Under the pieces are notes generated by a model. The model made no database searches. It was not told the origin of the DNA and was given only the letters and a program-made list of their open reading frames with translations. Below, in pieces: positions 17,850 to 26,030 of a DNA stretch of 61,582 nt. The stretch lies in the NCBI RefSeq assembly GCF_009695935.1, contig NZ_VUMY01000016.1:1-61582 (forward strand), written 5' to 3'. The stretch is from Mobiluncus porci (GTDB lineage: Bacteria > Actinomycetota > Actinomycetes > Actinomycetales > Actinomycetaceae). The translations under genes were made by a program, and so were the position numbers. Every line of letters starts with the position of its first letter. Position 1 is the stretch's first letter.

Positions 17850-18503
17850 TTATAGCAACCAAGACTCAGGCACGTTTGGAGGAAATACCTCCCAGTATTC
17901 CTCCGCCTCTGCCTCGAGTTCCGTGCGCTCCCCCAGGCTGGCTTCGTCTCGCAAAGCAATGGAGTGAAATCCTGCTTCATTGGCAACTCTCACTGCATAA
18001 AGCGCGTCTTCGAATACCCAGGTTTCCCCAGGTTCAGACCCCATCGACTCGGCGGCCTGCAGAATCATCGTGGGTTCGCGCTTGTGCAAACCGGTTTCTG
18101 TAGAAGCGAAAACCTCTTGAAAATACTGCATGATTCCGAGGCGTTCAAAGGCGGCGCGAATCAGCAGCTCCGAACCGGAACTGACCAAGGTCATGGGAAC
18201 TTCTCGCACCCCCAAGGCCTCCAGAAACTCGCGAACGCCGGGTTTGAGACCGACTTCCTCGCGATAATCGGTGTAAACCGTGTCCTTTATCCCATGAACA
18301 ACCTCGGCCACACTCAGATCCAGACCAAAACGTCCCCGGATGAGATGGGCGGATTCCTCAAGGGTTAGCTCGAAAAACTCATCTCCCAGATTTTCATCGG
18401 CTCTCACCCCGTAGTGTCCGAGGAATTTTGCCGCCGCACCGCGCCAAATCGGCATGGTGTCAAGCAGGGTTCCATCAACATCAAAAATCGCGCCTTTAAT
18501 CAT
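17850..18503 (-). CDS. HAD-superfamily phosphatase in the thiamine operon
   Basis: A 217-residue HAD hydrolase with a beta-phosphoglucomutase-type cap. The nucleophile motif is FDVDGTLLDT, motif II is LVSSGS, motif III is the Lys in GLHKREPT and motif IV is FEDALYAV. Only four bases separate it from the cytX stop codon, so it is the last gene of the thiM-thiED-cytX transcript. From this position I infer a phosphatase acting on a thiamine-pathway phosphate such as thiamine monophosphate or HMP-phosphate. Sequence alone only supports a small-molecule phosphatase or mutase. Confidence 0.8.
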   Translation of the reverse strand: MIKGAIFDVDGTLLDTMPIWRGAAAKFLGHYGVRADENLGDEFFELTLEESAHLIRGRFGLDLSVAEVVHGIKDTVYTDYREEVGLKPGVREFLEALGVREVPMTLVSSGSELLIRAAFERLGIMQYFQEVFASTETGLHKREPTMILQAAESMGSEPGETWVFEDALYAVRVANEAGFHSIALRDEASLGERTELEAEAEEYWEVFPPNVPESWLL

Positions 18504-18507
18504 GTCT

Positions 18508-19803
18508 TCAGGATACCGCCTCCGAACTTAATGCCGTCGTCTCCTCGCGTTCCGGCGTCGCCTTCTTGGCGGAGTCACCAAGTCTCTCCCGCAATTGCCC
18601 AATCAATATCGCAATCCCCATCGTGATGACCATATCCGGAAGGGTGTTGCCGAGGATGAAGTCCACGTTCATCAAGAGCCGATAGATAATGAAGCCGGCC
18701 ACCCATATCAAGAGGTTTACCCAGTCGAAAGACTGCTTGGAGTAGTCGCGCTTCAAAATAAAGAAGTCCACAATCAGGATGGCGATCATCGGGGCAAACA
18801 CCGAGCCGATGAGATACAGGAACGGGGTGATGTTATCCATGTTGAAAGCCATTGCGGCCGCGGTTCCAAGAGCGGTGGCTCCAAGTGCGACATATTTCCC
18901 ATTGAGCTTCGGGACGATAGCGACGCTGGAAATCCCTGCTGACCAGGCATAAAGGAAGGTGGTAGTTACCGTGGAGAACACAATAATCAGCAACGCCGCA
19001 ACTCCGAGCCCCGCTTTCAACATCATCTGCGCGATATCGGATGTGCCAGCAAAGATGGCGGCGGCAAGGCCAATCACATACATCCACATGCTGACCAGTC
19101 CATAGACGACCGTGCTGACCGCGGTGGCCGCAACCGGACGTGCCGTCTCGCGAGTATAGTCCGAAATCAACGGTAGCCAGGACAAAGGCATCGCAATTGA
19201 CAATTCCAAGGCCGCCCCGAAACTCATGGCCTCCGGGCTTACGCCAACGGGAATTCCCCCTGAAAACACTCCCACGGAAAGAATTACCGTGAGGATAAAG
19301 AGGCCTGCCATCGCGACAATGTTCACTGGACCGAGCCTCGTCACTCCGATGCCTATCCACGGGGCAATGAACGCCCCGATAATCAGTACCCACGCCCAGT
19401 TCCCCAGCGCAAAGATGCCGTTAGCGGCCAAAACGGCATCGTAAATCATGATGGAAGTCCACCCCAAGAGCTGCAAGACATTGAGTCCCGCAAAGAGCCA
19501 AGCACCCTTGGAACCAAAGGAGATTTTAGTGGTGTTCATGGCGCTTTTACGCGTTTTCCCGCCAATATATCCGGCCAGGAAGAGAAAGGTGCAACCGATG
19601 AGGTGCCCGAGCAAAATGGCGAGCAGTCCGTTGGTGAAACCCAACGGTGCAAAGTAGGTACCGGTCAGGATTTCTGCCACCGAAAGTCCGGCACCGAACC
19701 AAATTAGCCCGTTTTCCAGCAGGTTCGCGCGTTTTGTACCAGCAGGTACAGATTGGGTGGTGGTTGCGGTTTCTGTTTCAGAAGCCAGCAGTGTGTCAGT
19801 CAT
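18508..19803 (-). CDS. cytX: CytX-like hydroxymethylpyrimidine permease
   Basis: A 431-residue NCS1-family transporter with about twelve membrane segments. The signature region ENGLIWFGAGLSVAEILTG and GYIGGKTRKSAM matches the CytX subgroup, which is found under TPP riboswitches and is thought to import the thiamine pyrimidine HMP. The start MTDTLL at 19803 is chosen because GAGAGGAAA precedes it. Its operon position supports pyrimidine or thiamine-precursor uptake. Confidence 0.82.
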   Translation of the reverse strand: MTDTLLASETETATTTQSVPAGTKRANLLENGLIWFGAGLSVAEILTGTYFAPLGFTNGLLAILLGHLIGCTFLFLAGYIGGKTRKSAMNTTKISFGSKGAWLFAGLNVLQLLGWTSIMIYDAVLAANGIFALGNWAWVLIIGAFIAPWIGIGVTRLGPVNIVAMAGLFILTVILSVGVFSGGIPVGVSPEAMSFGAALELSIAMPLSWLPLISDYTRETARPVAATAVSTVVYGLVSMWMYVIGLAAAIFAGTSDIAQMMLKAGLGVAALLIIVFSTVTTTFLYAWSAGISSVAIVPKLNGKYVALGATALGTAAAMAFNMDNITPFLYLIGSVFAPMIAILIVDFFILKRDYSKQSFDWVNLLIWVAGFIIYRLLMNVDFILGNTLPDMVITMGIAILIGQLRERLGDSAKKATPEREETTALSSEAVS

Positions 19804-19829
19804 TAGTTTCCTCTCCAAGATCCAGAAGT

Positions 19830-20669
19830 TTAGTTCATACCTTCAGCAAAACGACCGCGAAGGTCGAAGGCATGGTTCATTGGTCCGCTTCCCGCGCCCA
19901 AATCAAGCCCGTAACCGAGCTCTCCGGTAATAAAGTCCTTGGCGCATTCAATGGATTGACCGAGGTCAAAGCCTTTAGCAAGGTTGGCAGCAATCGCGGA
20001 AGATAAGGTGCAGCCGGTTCCGTGGGTGTTATTCGTGTCGATACGCTCTCCCTCGAACCAGCGATAATCACCGCCTGCTAAGAGTAAATCATTGGCGTCA
20101 TTCAAGTGGTGACCGCCCTTGAGCAAGACCGCGGTGTGATATGTTTCGCTGATTTCTTTGGCGGCTGCAATCATGTCATCGGGAGTTTGTATCGGTCGTT
20201 CCACAAGGGCTTCGCCCTCCGGAAGATTCGGAGTGATGAGCTCCGAGAGCCCAAACAGCTCCGCTTTCAACACGGATATGGCATCGTCGCTAATCAGCTT
20301 CGATCCGGAAGTCGAGACCATAACCGGATCGGTCACGACATGCCCCGCCTCCATGTCGTCTTGACCCACATGGACACCATCCGCGTTCATCTCGAGGGCA
20401 ATCTCTACATTGTCGTTTACCAAAAAAGGCACCCTGCGGCTGTGGCAAAGCGCCTGAATCTCCACGGCTTCGCGGTAAAAGTCATCGTGTTCAAGTGTTT
20501 TTTCACGTAGCTGGATAAAACTCGCGCCGCCGTTGATTGCCGCACTCACGTCGCCAAGAAGGCTCCTTCCATCCAGCCACCGCCGGTCAGTCACGGCGTA
20601 AAGTGTGAGCGCCTTAGTGAACTCTTCACGGCTCCAAGTGGCAGTTTCGTTTTTCCTAGCGTTCTTCAC
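19830..20669 (-). CDS. ThiE-ThiD chimera with both catalytic halves missing
   Basis: The 279-residue protein begins as thiamine-phosphate synthase ThiE: LYAVTDRRWL, FIQLREKT, VPFLVNDNVEIAL, ADGVHVGQDDM. At about residue 109 it changes abruptly into the C-terminal half of HMP-P kinase ThiD: VVTDPVMVSTSGSKL, ELITPNLPE, VLLKGGHH and the anion hole NNTHGTGCTLSSAIA. The phosphate-binding second half of ThiE and the substrate-binding first half of ThiD are absent. Fused ThiED enzymes exist in actinobacteria; this looks like an in-frame internal deletion of one. Neither activity is expected. The GTG start overlaps thiM by 14 bases. Confidence 0.85.
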   Translation of the reverse strand: MKNARKNETATWSREEFTKALTLYAVTDRRWLDGRSLLGDVSAAINGGASFIQLREKTLEHDDFYREAVEIQALCHSRRVPFLVNDNVEIALEMNADGVHVGQDDMEAGHVVTDPVMVSTSGSKLISDDAISVLKAELFGLSELITPNLPEGEALVERPIQTPDDMIAAAKEISETYHTAVLLKGGHHLNDANDLLLAGGDYRWFEGERIDTNNTHGTGCTLSSAIAANLAKGFDLGQSIECAKDFITGELGYGLDLGAGSGPMNHAFDLRGRFAEGMN

Positions 20670-21477
20670 AGCGAGTCATCCGATCCAAAGTCGCTCCGTC
20701 GAGATGGTAAAGTGCGTCAATAATGCGCTTAGCGAAAGTAGCATTGCCGTCACCCTCAAGTTGGCGCGACCAGCCAATTTCCCCGGCAATACCCATCGTA
20801 GCCACTGCCGCAGCCAGGGCTTCCAAGCGATTGTCCGGATTCGCAATCAGGAAGGCGGTGGCGATGCCGGAAAGTTGACAACCGGTACCGGCAACGCGCC
20901 CCATTTCGGCTCGCCCGTTGCGAATCACGAAACATTTGTCGCCGTCGGTCACGAGGTCAATTGCGCCAGTAACCGCGAGTAAAGTTTTGTGCTCGCGGGC
21001 GAAATTCTTGGCAAATTCGACGCTGGTTTCGAGATTCTCGTCGGTAACCGCATCGGCTACGTCTGCATCCACGCCCTTGGTGGTGCCGGAGCCAGAAGCG
21101 AGAGTTTTAACTTCTGACATATTGCCGCGCACCGCCGTGAGATGAAGTTTTTCAAGCAGCGACACCGCCGTTTCGGTTCGGATGGCGAAGGCTCCGGCTC
21201 CCACCGGATCGAGCAAGACAACATGGCCGAGCTCACTGGCGCGCATTCCGGCACGATGCATGGCCTTTATGGAACGTTTGTTCAACGTGCCGATGTTGAG
21301 GTTTATTCCCCCGCAAATCGCCGTGATTTCAACGGCGTCTCTGGGGTCATCGGCCATGACAGGGCTCGCTCCGATTGCCAGAATTGCGTTGGCGACATCG
21401 TTGACGGTGACATAGTTAGTGATGTTGTGCACGAGCGGACCGGTTTCCCCCACTCGGTCCAAAATGTTTCCGAACAT
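20656..21477 (-). CDS. thiM: Hydroxyethylthiazole kinase
   Basis: The 273-residue ThiM phosphorylates the thiazole moiety of thiamine for salvage. Visible motifs are PLVHNITNYVTVNDVANA at the start, GASPVMADDP, LLDPVGAGA and the catalytic Cys in VAGTGCQLSG. It is the first gene of a TPP-riboswitch operon, with AAGGAG six bases before the ATG. With ThiE broken in the next gene, its thiazole-phosphate product has no visible user in this window. Confidence 0.92.
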   Translation of the reverse strand: MFGNILDRVGETGPLVHNITNYVTVNDVANAILAIGASPVMADDPRDAVEITAICGGINLNIGTLNKRSIKAMHRAGMRASELGHVVLLDPVGAGAFAIRTETAVSLLEKLHLTAVRGNMSEVKTLASGSGTTKGVDADVADAVTDENLETSVEFAKNFAREHKTLLAVTGAIDLVTDGDKCFVIRNGRAEMGRVAGTGCQLSGIATAFLIANPDNRLEALAAAVATMGIAGEIGWSRQLEGDGNATFAKRIIDALYHLDGATLDRMTRCEER

Positions 21478-21510
21478 TTCGGCTCCTTCTCTTCGTCTGG
21501 TGACGATATG

Positions 21511-21540
21511 AAAAATCGGCGGAATGCCAACGCATCCGCC
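21511..21540 (-). terminator. Intrinsic terminator of the TPP riboswitch
   Basis: On the minus strand GGCGGA and TCCGCC form a 6-bp stem followed by GATTTTT. The loop side contains CGTTGGCATT, the exact complement of AATGCCAACG in the aptamer, so the two structures are mutually exclusive. Confidence 0.75.
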
Positions 21541-21557
21541 AACCGAAGCCGACCTAT

Positions 21558-21648
21558 TGTCCCTACGTTGGCATTATCCACATCAGGTTCAGGGTCGGAA
21601 CGGTGTCAGTTCCCTCTCAGCGCGCTGCCGCGAGCTCCCCTTTGTCGG
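21558..21648 (-). promoter_or_regulatory. TPP (thi-box) riboswitch aptamer
   Basis: On the minus strand the conserved pieces occur in order: GGGGAGC, GCTGAGAGGG, ACCCTGAACCTGAT, TGGATAATGCC and CGTAGGGA. It precedes thiM. When TPP binds, the downstream terminator should form and the salvage operon should be shut off. Confidence 0.95.
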
Positions 21649-21761
21649 TTTCATCATATACACGCTTTTCCCGAGGGCCTGACCGCACGATCTCAAGTTG
21701 ACAGTAATTTTGTTTATGAATTCAATCATTTTCGAGAGGATTCAAGTCCGAATTATCCGGC

Positions 21762-21767
21762 TACAAT
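21762..21767 (+). promoter_or_regulatory. Probable leaderless -10 element for the deacetylase gene
   Basis: TACAAT overlaps an ATG at 21766 and ends seven bases before the ATG at 21775. This argues for the later start codon. Confidence 0.4.
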
Positions 21768-21774
21768 GAGAGTG

Positions 21775-22983
21775 ATGAAGCGTCGTCGTGTTCTGGTAAT
21801 TTCTTTGATTGTCCTGGCTTTTGCCATGGTCGCGCTAGCCGCCGTCCTCATGCATGTGTTGCGGGTGCAGGTGGTTCTAAGCGGAGATTCTGACCTGAAA
21901 GTTAATGTGGGCCAGCCTTACCACGAGCCGGGAGCCAAAGCGTTCTTAGGTTCCTCCAGTCTTCCCCTGCGCCTTGCTGACCTGGAAGTGCGTTCTTCCG
22001 GCAAGGTAGACACCAACAAGTTGGGTGAATATCGGCTCAAGTATTCCGCTAACTGGCTCTTCTTTGAGTCCTCCTCCACGCGCCGAGTGCTCGTGGTGGA
22101 CACTACCGCTCCGGAGCTAACCCTCAAGGGGAATGCGGAGGTGACCATCAATGCTGGTTCGGATTTCACCGATCCGGGCTGTTCGGCAGTAGACAATCTC
22201 GATGGGGATTTGAGCCAGAAAATCAAGACAAACGGCCAGATTGACACGCTCACCGTTGGTGACTATGTCTTGAACTATGAGGTGAAAGACGGTTCCGGTA
22301 ATACCGCCACTGCCAAACGAACCGTGAAAGTCGTTCCGGTAAAACAGGTCAGCCAAGTTAACCCCGGACACAAAGTAGTCTATCTAACCTTTGATGACGG
22401 ACCGAGCCGCTACACCGGCGCGCTCCTCGATGCCCTGGCGGCCCGCAATGTTCACGTCACTTTCTTCGTGACGGGTTCCGGCGATCCCGCTCTGATTGGG
22501 CGCGCCGCGAGAGAGGGCCACACGGTCGGTATCCACACTTTCTCTCATGATTACAAGAAAATCTACGCCAGTAAGGCGGCCTATCTGGATGATTTGAACG
22601 CTATCAACAGTGTCATTGCCGCCCAGACCGGATCTCCGACCCACATCATGCGTTTCCCCGGCGGCTCTTCCAACACGGTAAGTTCTTTCAATCCCGGGAT
22701 TATGACGACTTTGACGCGAGACCTCACCAACATGGGGTACTACTATTTCGATTGGAATGTGGAAAGCGGGGACGCCGGTCGGGTCAAGACTTCCGATGCG
22801 GTGTTCAACAATGTCATTGCCGGAATTCAGCGCCACGATGTCTCAGTGGTTCTCCAACATGATTCCCACGGTTTCAGCACGGAAGCGGTCGGGCGCATTG
22901 TTGACTGGGGAATTTCCCACGGCTACACGTTCCTCCCCCTAGACGAAACCAGCCCCCAAGCTCACCAACGGGTCGCGAACTGA
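21775..22983 (+). CDS. Membrane-anchored polysaccharide deacetylase with Ig-like domains
   Basis: A 402-residue surface protein. A single N-terminal membrane helix is followed by two HYR/DUF5011-type Ig-like domains (about 40-190; VTINAGSDFTDPGCSAVDN is the giveaway) and a NodB deacetylase domain (about 205-390). Catalytic motifs are TFDDGP, HTFSHD (the metal histidines) and RFPGGSS. It likely de-N-acetylates peptidoglycan or a surface polysaccharide, which often gives lysozyme resistance. The longer frame upstream overlaps the thiM leader on the other strand and is not real. Confidence 0.85.
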   Translation: MKRRRVLVISLIVLAFAMVALAAVLMHVLRVQVVLSGDSDLKVNVGQPYHEPGAKAFLGSSSLPLRLADLEVRSSGKVDTNKLGEYRLKYSANWLFFESSSTRRVLVVDTTAPELTLKGNAEVTINAGSDFTDPGCSAVDNLDGDLSQKIKTNGQIDTLTVGDYVLNYEVKDGSGNTATAKRTVKVVPVKQVSQVNPGHKVVYLTFDDGPSRYTGALLDALAARNVHVTFFVTGSGDPALIGRAAREGHTVGIHTFSHDYKKIYASKAAYLDDLNAINSVIAAQTGSPTHIMRFPGGSSNTVSSFNPGIMTTLTRDLTNMGYYYFDWNVESGDAGRVKTSDAVFNNVIAGIQRHDVSVVLQHDSHGFSTEAVGRIVDWGISHGYTFLPLDETSPQAHQRVAN

Positions 22984-22986
22984 GGT

Positions 22987-23385
22987 TTACGCCAGTTCAA
23001 TGTCGGTTTTGTCGAAATCAGAGCCTTTGAAAAGCAGTGGCTCGCCGCATTGCTTTACGGCGGCATACGTAAGGCAGTCTCCGAAGTTGAGTTTTGCCGG
23101 ATGGTTTCCCTTGCCATATCTAGCGAAAGCCTTCCCCGCGTGTTTGGCTGTCTCACTGTCGAAGGGCAAGACCTCGATTCCGAACTCATCGAGAAGTCCC
23201 CACGCATCCCGACGAGCCTTCTCATAATTATTTGCGGAATATTTGCGCTGTGCAACCTGTAGAAACTCCGCAACCGTAGCAGCTGAAATCATCACGATTG
23301 AGGACTCAGACATTTTCCGTGCAAACGAGTCAGCTTCTTCTTCGTTCATCAGAACACAAATTAACGCCGAAGTATCGACAATCAT
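22987..23385 (-). CDS. vapC: VapC-type PIN-domain toxin
   Basis: A 132-residue PIN ribonuclease. The acidic residues are in MIVDTSAL (Asp4), EEADSFARK, FGDCLTYA and GSDFDKTDI. The start at 23385 overlaps the stop of the antitoxin gene (ATGA), the standard coupling of vapBC pairs. Targets of VapC enzymes are usually tRNAs or rRNA. It ends three bases from the convergent deacetylase stop codon. Confidence 0.88.
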   Translation of the reverse strand: MIVDTSALICVLMNEEEADSFARKMSESSIVMISAATVAEFLQVAQRKYSANNYEKARRDAWGLLDEFGIEVLPFDSETAKHAGKAFARYGKGNHPAKLNFGDCLTYAAVKQCGEPLLFKGSDFDKTDIELA

Positions 23386-23639
23386 GCAGGTAACCCGTCC
23401 TCGTCGTAAAGAATTTCCCCATGCGGACGCGGGTCGGTCACCTTCCAACTGGAAAATTCAGCCTGATATTTCTTCAAAATAGCCATCCGCTTGGCGACGC
23501 GTTCCTCCTCGGCAGCCTCCAGCCTTTCGAGCTCCCCGCGCAATCCATCTTTGACGGCTTCCGTGATGGAGACACGCTTGAGGCTCGCCACGCGCCTAGC
23601 AAGCTCATCGGTTTCGGGATCTTTAATGCTCAGTACCAT
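23382..23639 (-). CDS. vapB: VapB-type antitoxin
   Basis: An 85-residue antitoxin of the PSK/Rv0623-like family. A short ribbon-helix-helix region (MVLSIKDPETDELARRVA, VSITEAVKDGL) is followed by a charged C-terminal arm that should wrap the toxin. It probably also represses its own promoter. Confidence 0.85.
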   Translation of the reverse strand: MVLSIKDPETDELARRVASLKRVSITEAVKDGLRGELERLEAAEEERVAKRMAILKKYQAEFSSWKVTDPRPHGEILYDEDGLPA

Positions 23640-23645
23640 GCCACA

Positions 23646-23651
23646 ATTGTA
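23646..23651 (-). promoter_or_regulatory. Probable leaderless -10 element of vapBC
   Basis: TACAAT, six bases, then ATG on the minus strand, with no ribosome site. Binding of VapB here would cover the transcription start. Confidence 0.4.
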
Positions 23652-23713
23652 CGAGGTAGAAACGTTTTAATCTAGGTAGAAAATTTCGGTGTTGCCTTGG
23701 CTCACGCCAGCAA

Positions 23714-25192
23714 TCATCCCTCAGCAGGGTCTAGCTTATCCGGCGCGTCCTCGGCATCAGCCGCTCCGGTGTCCCCGCGTCGAGTTACCTTCGGCCCCTT
23801 GCGTTCCAGGTAGGATTTGGTTTCAGCAAAGATGACTCCGGAAAGTGCCAGCAAACCGATGAGGTTTGGAATCGCCATCATGCCGTTCAGGGTGTCGGAG
23901 ATGTCCCACACAAACTTGATGCCCGCGTTCGACCCCGCATAAGCCCCGAGGACGCAAACGAGCGAAAACACGATGCGGTAAGCCATCACGGCAATCCTGG
24001 AGGCGCGATCCGAACCGCGGAACAGGTATTCGAGGCTCTTTTCCCCGTAATACGACCAGCCGAGAATGGTGGAGAAAGCGAACAGGGCAAGCCCAATTGT
24101 GAGCCCCCAGCCACCCCACTGCCCGGGCAGGCCGTGGTTGAAAGCGGCGATAGTCAAGGCCGCGCCTTCATACTTCGGATTTTCCCCTACTCCGTCAGTC
24201 CAGATGCCGGTAGTCAAAACGACCATCGCGGTTAGAGTACAGATGATGATGGTATCCACGAAGACCTCGAATACTCCCCACATGCCCTGCTCCACGGGCT
24301 CTTTCGTGTTGGAAGCCGAGTGGGCAATCGGTGCCGAGCCGAGACCGGCCTCGTTGGAGAACACACCGCGAGCCACGCCCTTTTGGATCGCCATCATGAT
24401 GGTGTAGCCCGCCACGCCACCCACCGCGGCCTGCGGATTGAAGGCAGCGTAGAAGATGAGGCCGAGCGTCGGGATGATTTGGTTCGCGTTTACCACGAGC
24501 AGAACGAGGGATAACAGGATATAGAAGATTGCCATAAACGGCACGAGCTTCTCGGTCACTCGCGCAATGGATTTGATGCCACCAATGATGACGGTCGCGG
24601 TGACGGCGGCAAGCACAATCCCCACCACCAGCGGATCCCATCCGAAACTCGTCTCAAAGGCAGTAGCAATAGAAGATACTTGGGAAATGTTGCCAATCCC
24701 GAAACTCGCCAAGGTGGCGAGAACCGCGAAAATAGTTGCGAGCCACCCCCAATTGAGGCCGTTCTTGATGTAATACATCGGACCACCAACGTTTTGTCCC
24801 TTAGCATTCTTTTCGCGGAACTTGATGGCCAAGACGATTTCGCCGAACTTTGTCATCATCCCGAAAAAGGCAGACAGCCACATCCAGAACACCGCCCCGG
24901 GACCGCCGGCGGTAATCGCGGTGGCGACGCCGACAATGTTGCCAGTTCCGACCGTCGAAGCCAGAGCGGTTGAAACGGCTTGGAACGGGGAAATATTCGT
25001 CTCATCAGCCTTGTCACCTTGGCGGCGCAGCAACTTGCCGAGAGTCGAGCGCATCGCGAAGCCAAACTTGGTGACTTGGAAGAACTTGGTGCGGATGGTG
25101 AGGTAGATGCCGGTTCCCACGAGGAGGGCGAGCATATAGGGCCCCCATACAATGGAGTTTAGTTGGGCATTAATATCTAGGATAATCTTCAC
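23714..25192 (-). CDS. Sodium:alanine (AGCS) symporter
   Basis: A 492-residue transporter with about eleven membrane helices. AGCS signatures include GTGNIVGVATAITAGGPGA, GGPMYYIKNGL and FSNEAGLGSAPIAH. It imports alanine, glycine or a related amino acid with Na+ across the cytoplasmic membrane. The start is GTG. The C-terminal tail is acidic and lies in the cytoplasm. Confidence 0.9.
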   Translation of the reverse strand: MKIILDINAQLNSIVWGPYMLALLVGTGIYLTIRTKFFQVTKFGFAMRSTLGKLLRRQGDKADETNISPFQAVSTALASTVGTGNIVGVATAITAGGPGAVFWMWLSAFFGMMTKFGEIVLAIKFREKNAKGQNVGGPMYYIKNGLNWGWLATIFAVLATLASFGIGNISQVSSIATAFETSFGWDPLVVGIVLAAVTATVIIGGIKSIARVTEKLVPFMAIFYILLSLVLLVVNANQIIPTLGLIFYAAFNPQAAVGGVAGYTIMMAIQKGVARGVFSNEAGLGSAPIAHSASNTKEPVEQGMWGVFEVFVDTIIICTLTAMVVLTTGIWTDGVGENPKYEGAALTIAAFNHGLPGQWGGWGLTIGLALFAFSTILGWSYYGEKSLEYLFRGSDRASRIAVMAYRIVFSLVCVLGAYAGSNAGIKFVWDISDTLNGMMAIPNLIGLLALSGVIFAETKSYLERKGPKVTRRGDTGAADAEDAPDKLDPAEG

Positions 25193-25222
25193 AATTGTCG
25201 CCTTTTGCCGAAGTTGTTTGAA

Positions 25223-25252
25223 ATCATATCCTTAGGCGATACTTATTCACAA
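25223..25252 (-). promoter_or_regulatory. Candidate sigma-70-type promoter for the alanine symporter
   Basis: On the minus strand TTGTGA and TATGAT are separated by 18 bases, about 30 bases before the start codon. Confidence 0.4.
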
Positions 25253-25310
25253 ATACGCATATTTATGCCACAGCATCATCGAGGTTCCCTGAGGCGACAC
25301 GAAACCTACA

Positions 25311-26021
25311 TTACTGCCCTACTCCGTCGCGAGAATTTATCACTAAGGCTCGCCCGAAGCCGATAGTGACTTGGGCTGATTCTCCGAGGATCTCATTGCT
25401 GACCCCGCGGGTGGAACCGGCTGACAGGGTAAAGTCTTCGACCTCATATTTCACTCCGGTAAGACCGAGACCCTTTACCTCATCACTTTGCGGAATTACT
25501 CCGAGATACTGATATCTCCCCCGAGGCACCTCGTGAGTGCCCGGCCCGAGCAGCCGCACGCGATTGATGCCATCAAAGAAACTCACCGAGACTTGCGACT
25601 CGCAATATTTCTCGAGAATTGCAAGGTTTCCCAGAGTGTGGTCGAGTCTTCCGGCCAGACCTCCCATAACATCGATAACCTCAAAACCTCGGCTAGCGGC
25701 ATAGTCCACGGCGGCTTCCGAATCGGTAACGTTCTTCTCGGCGGGTAGTACTACGACCTTGGCACTCCCCTCTGAGCTCGAATTCTGCTCCTCTAAATCG
25801 TTTTCCGCGGTTTTTCCGTCGAGGTCCGCGTGAACCACCCTCCCCGCAGGAGCCACCGAAGAATCGAAGTCTCCCAGATACACGTCCACATCTAGCCCGA
25901 GCCGCTTGGCAGCAACCTGGCCGGAATCGGCGCAAATCACGAAGTTATAGCCGTCTAGGCTCTCTCTTTCGATTAAATCCAGTCCCTCAACTCGCCCGAC
26001 GACGACTAAACAACGTTTCAC
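25311..26021 (-). CDS. Thiamine pyrophosphokinase
   Basis: A 236-residue TPK that converts thiamine to TPP. Motifs are ICADSGQVAAKRLG, the metal-binding GDFDS, NVTDSEAAVDYA, MGGLAGRLDHTLGN and the thiamine-site STRGVSNE. With ThiE broken in the salvage operon, imported thiamine plus this enzyme is the likely source of TPP. The GTG start lies nine bases after the SPFH gene's stop codon, so the two form an operon. Confidence 0.85.
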   Translation of the reverse strand: MKRCLVVVGRVEGLDLIERESLDGYNFVICADSGQVAAKRLGLDVDVYLGDFDSSVAPAGRVVHADLDGKTAENDLEEQNSSSEGSAKVVVLPAEKNVTDSEAAVDYAASRGFEVIDVMGGLAGRLDHTLGNLAILEKYCESQVSVSFFDGINRVRLLGPGTHEVPRGRYQYLGVIPQSDEVKGLGLTGVKYEVEDFTLSAGSTRGVSNEILGESAQVTIGFGRALVINSRDGVGQ

Positions 26022-26030
26022 AAAAAGAGT

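Noticed and set aside
21142-21774. N-terminal extension of the polysaccharide deacetylase
   Set aside because: It overlaps thiM and the TPP riboswitch on the other strand; a membrane anchor and promoter fit a start at 21775.
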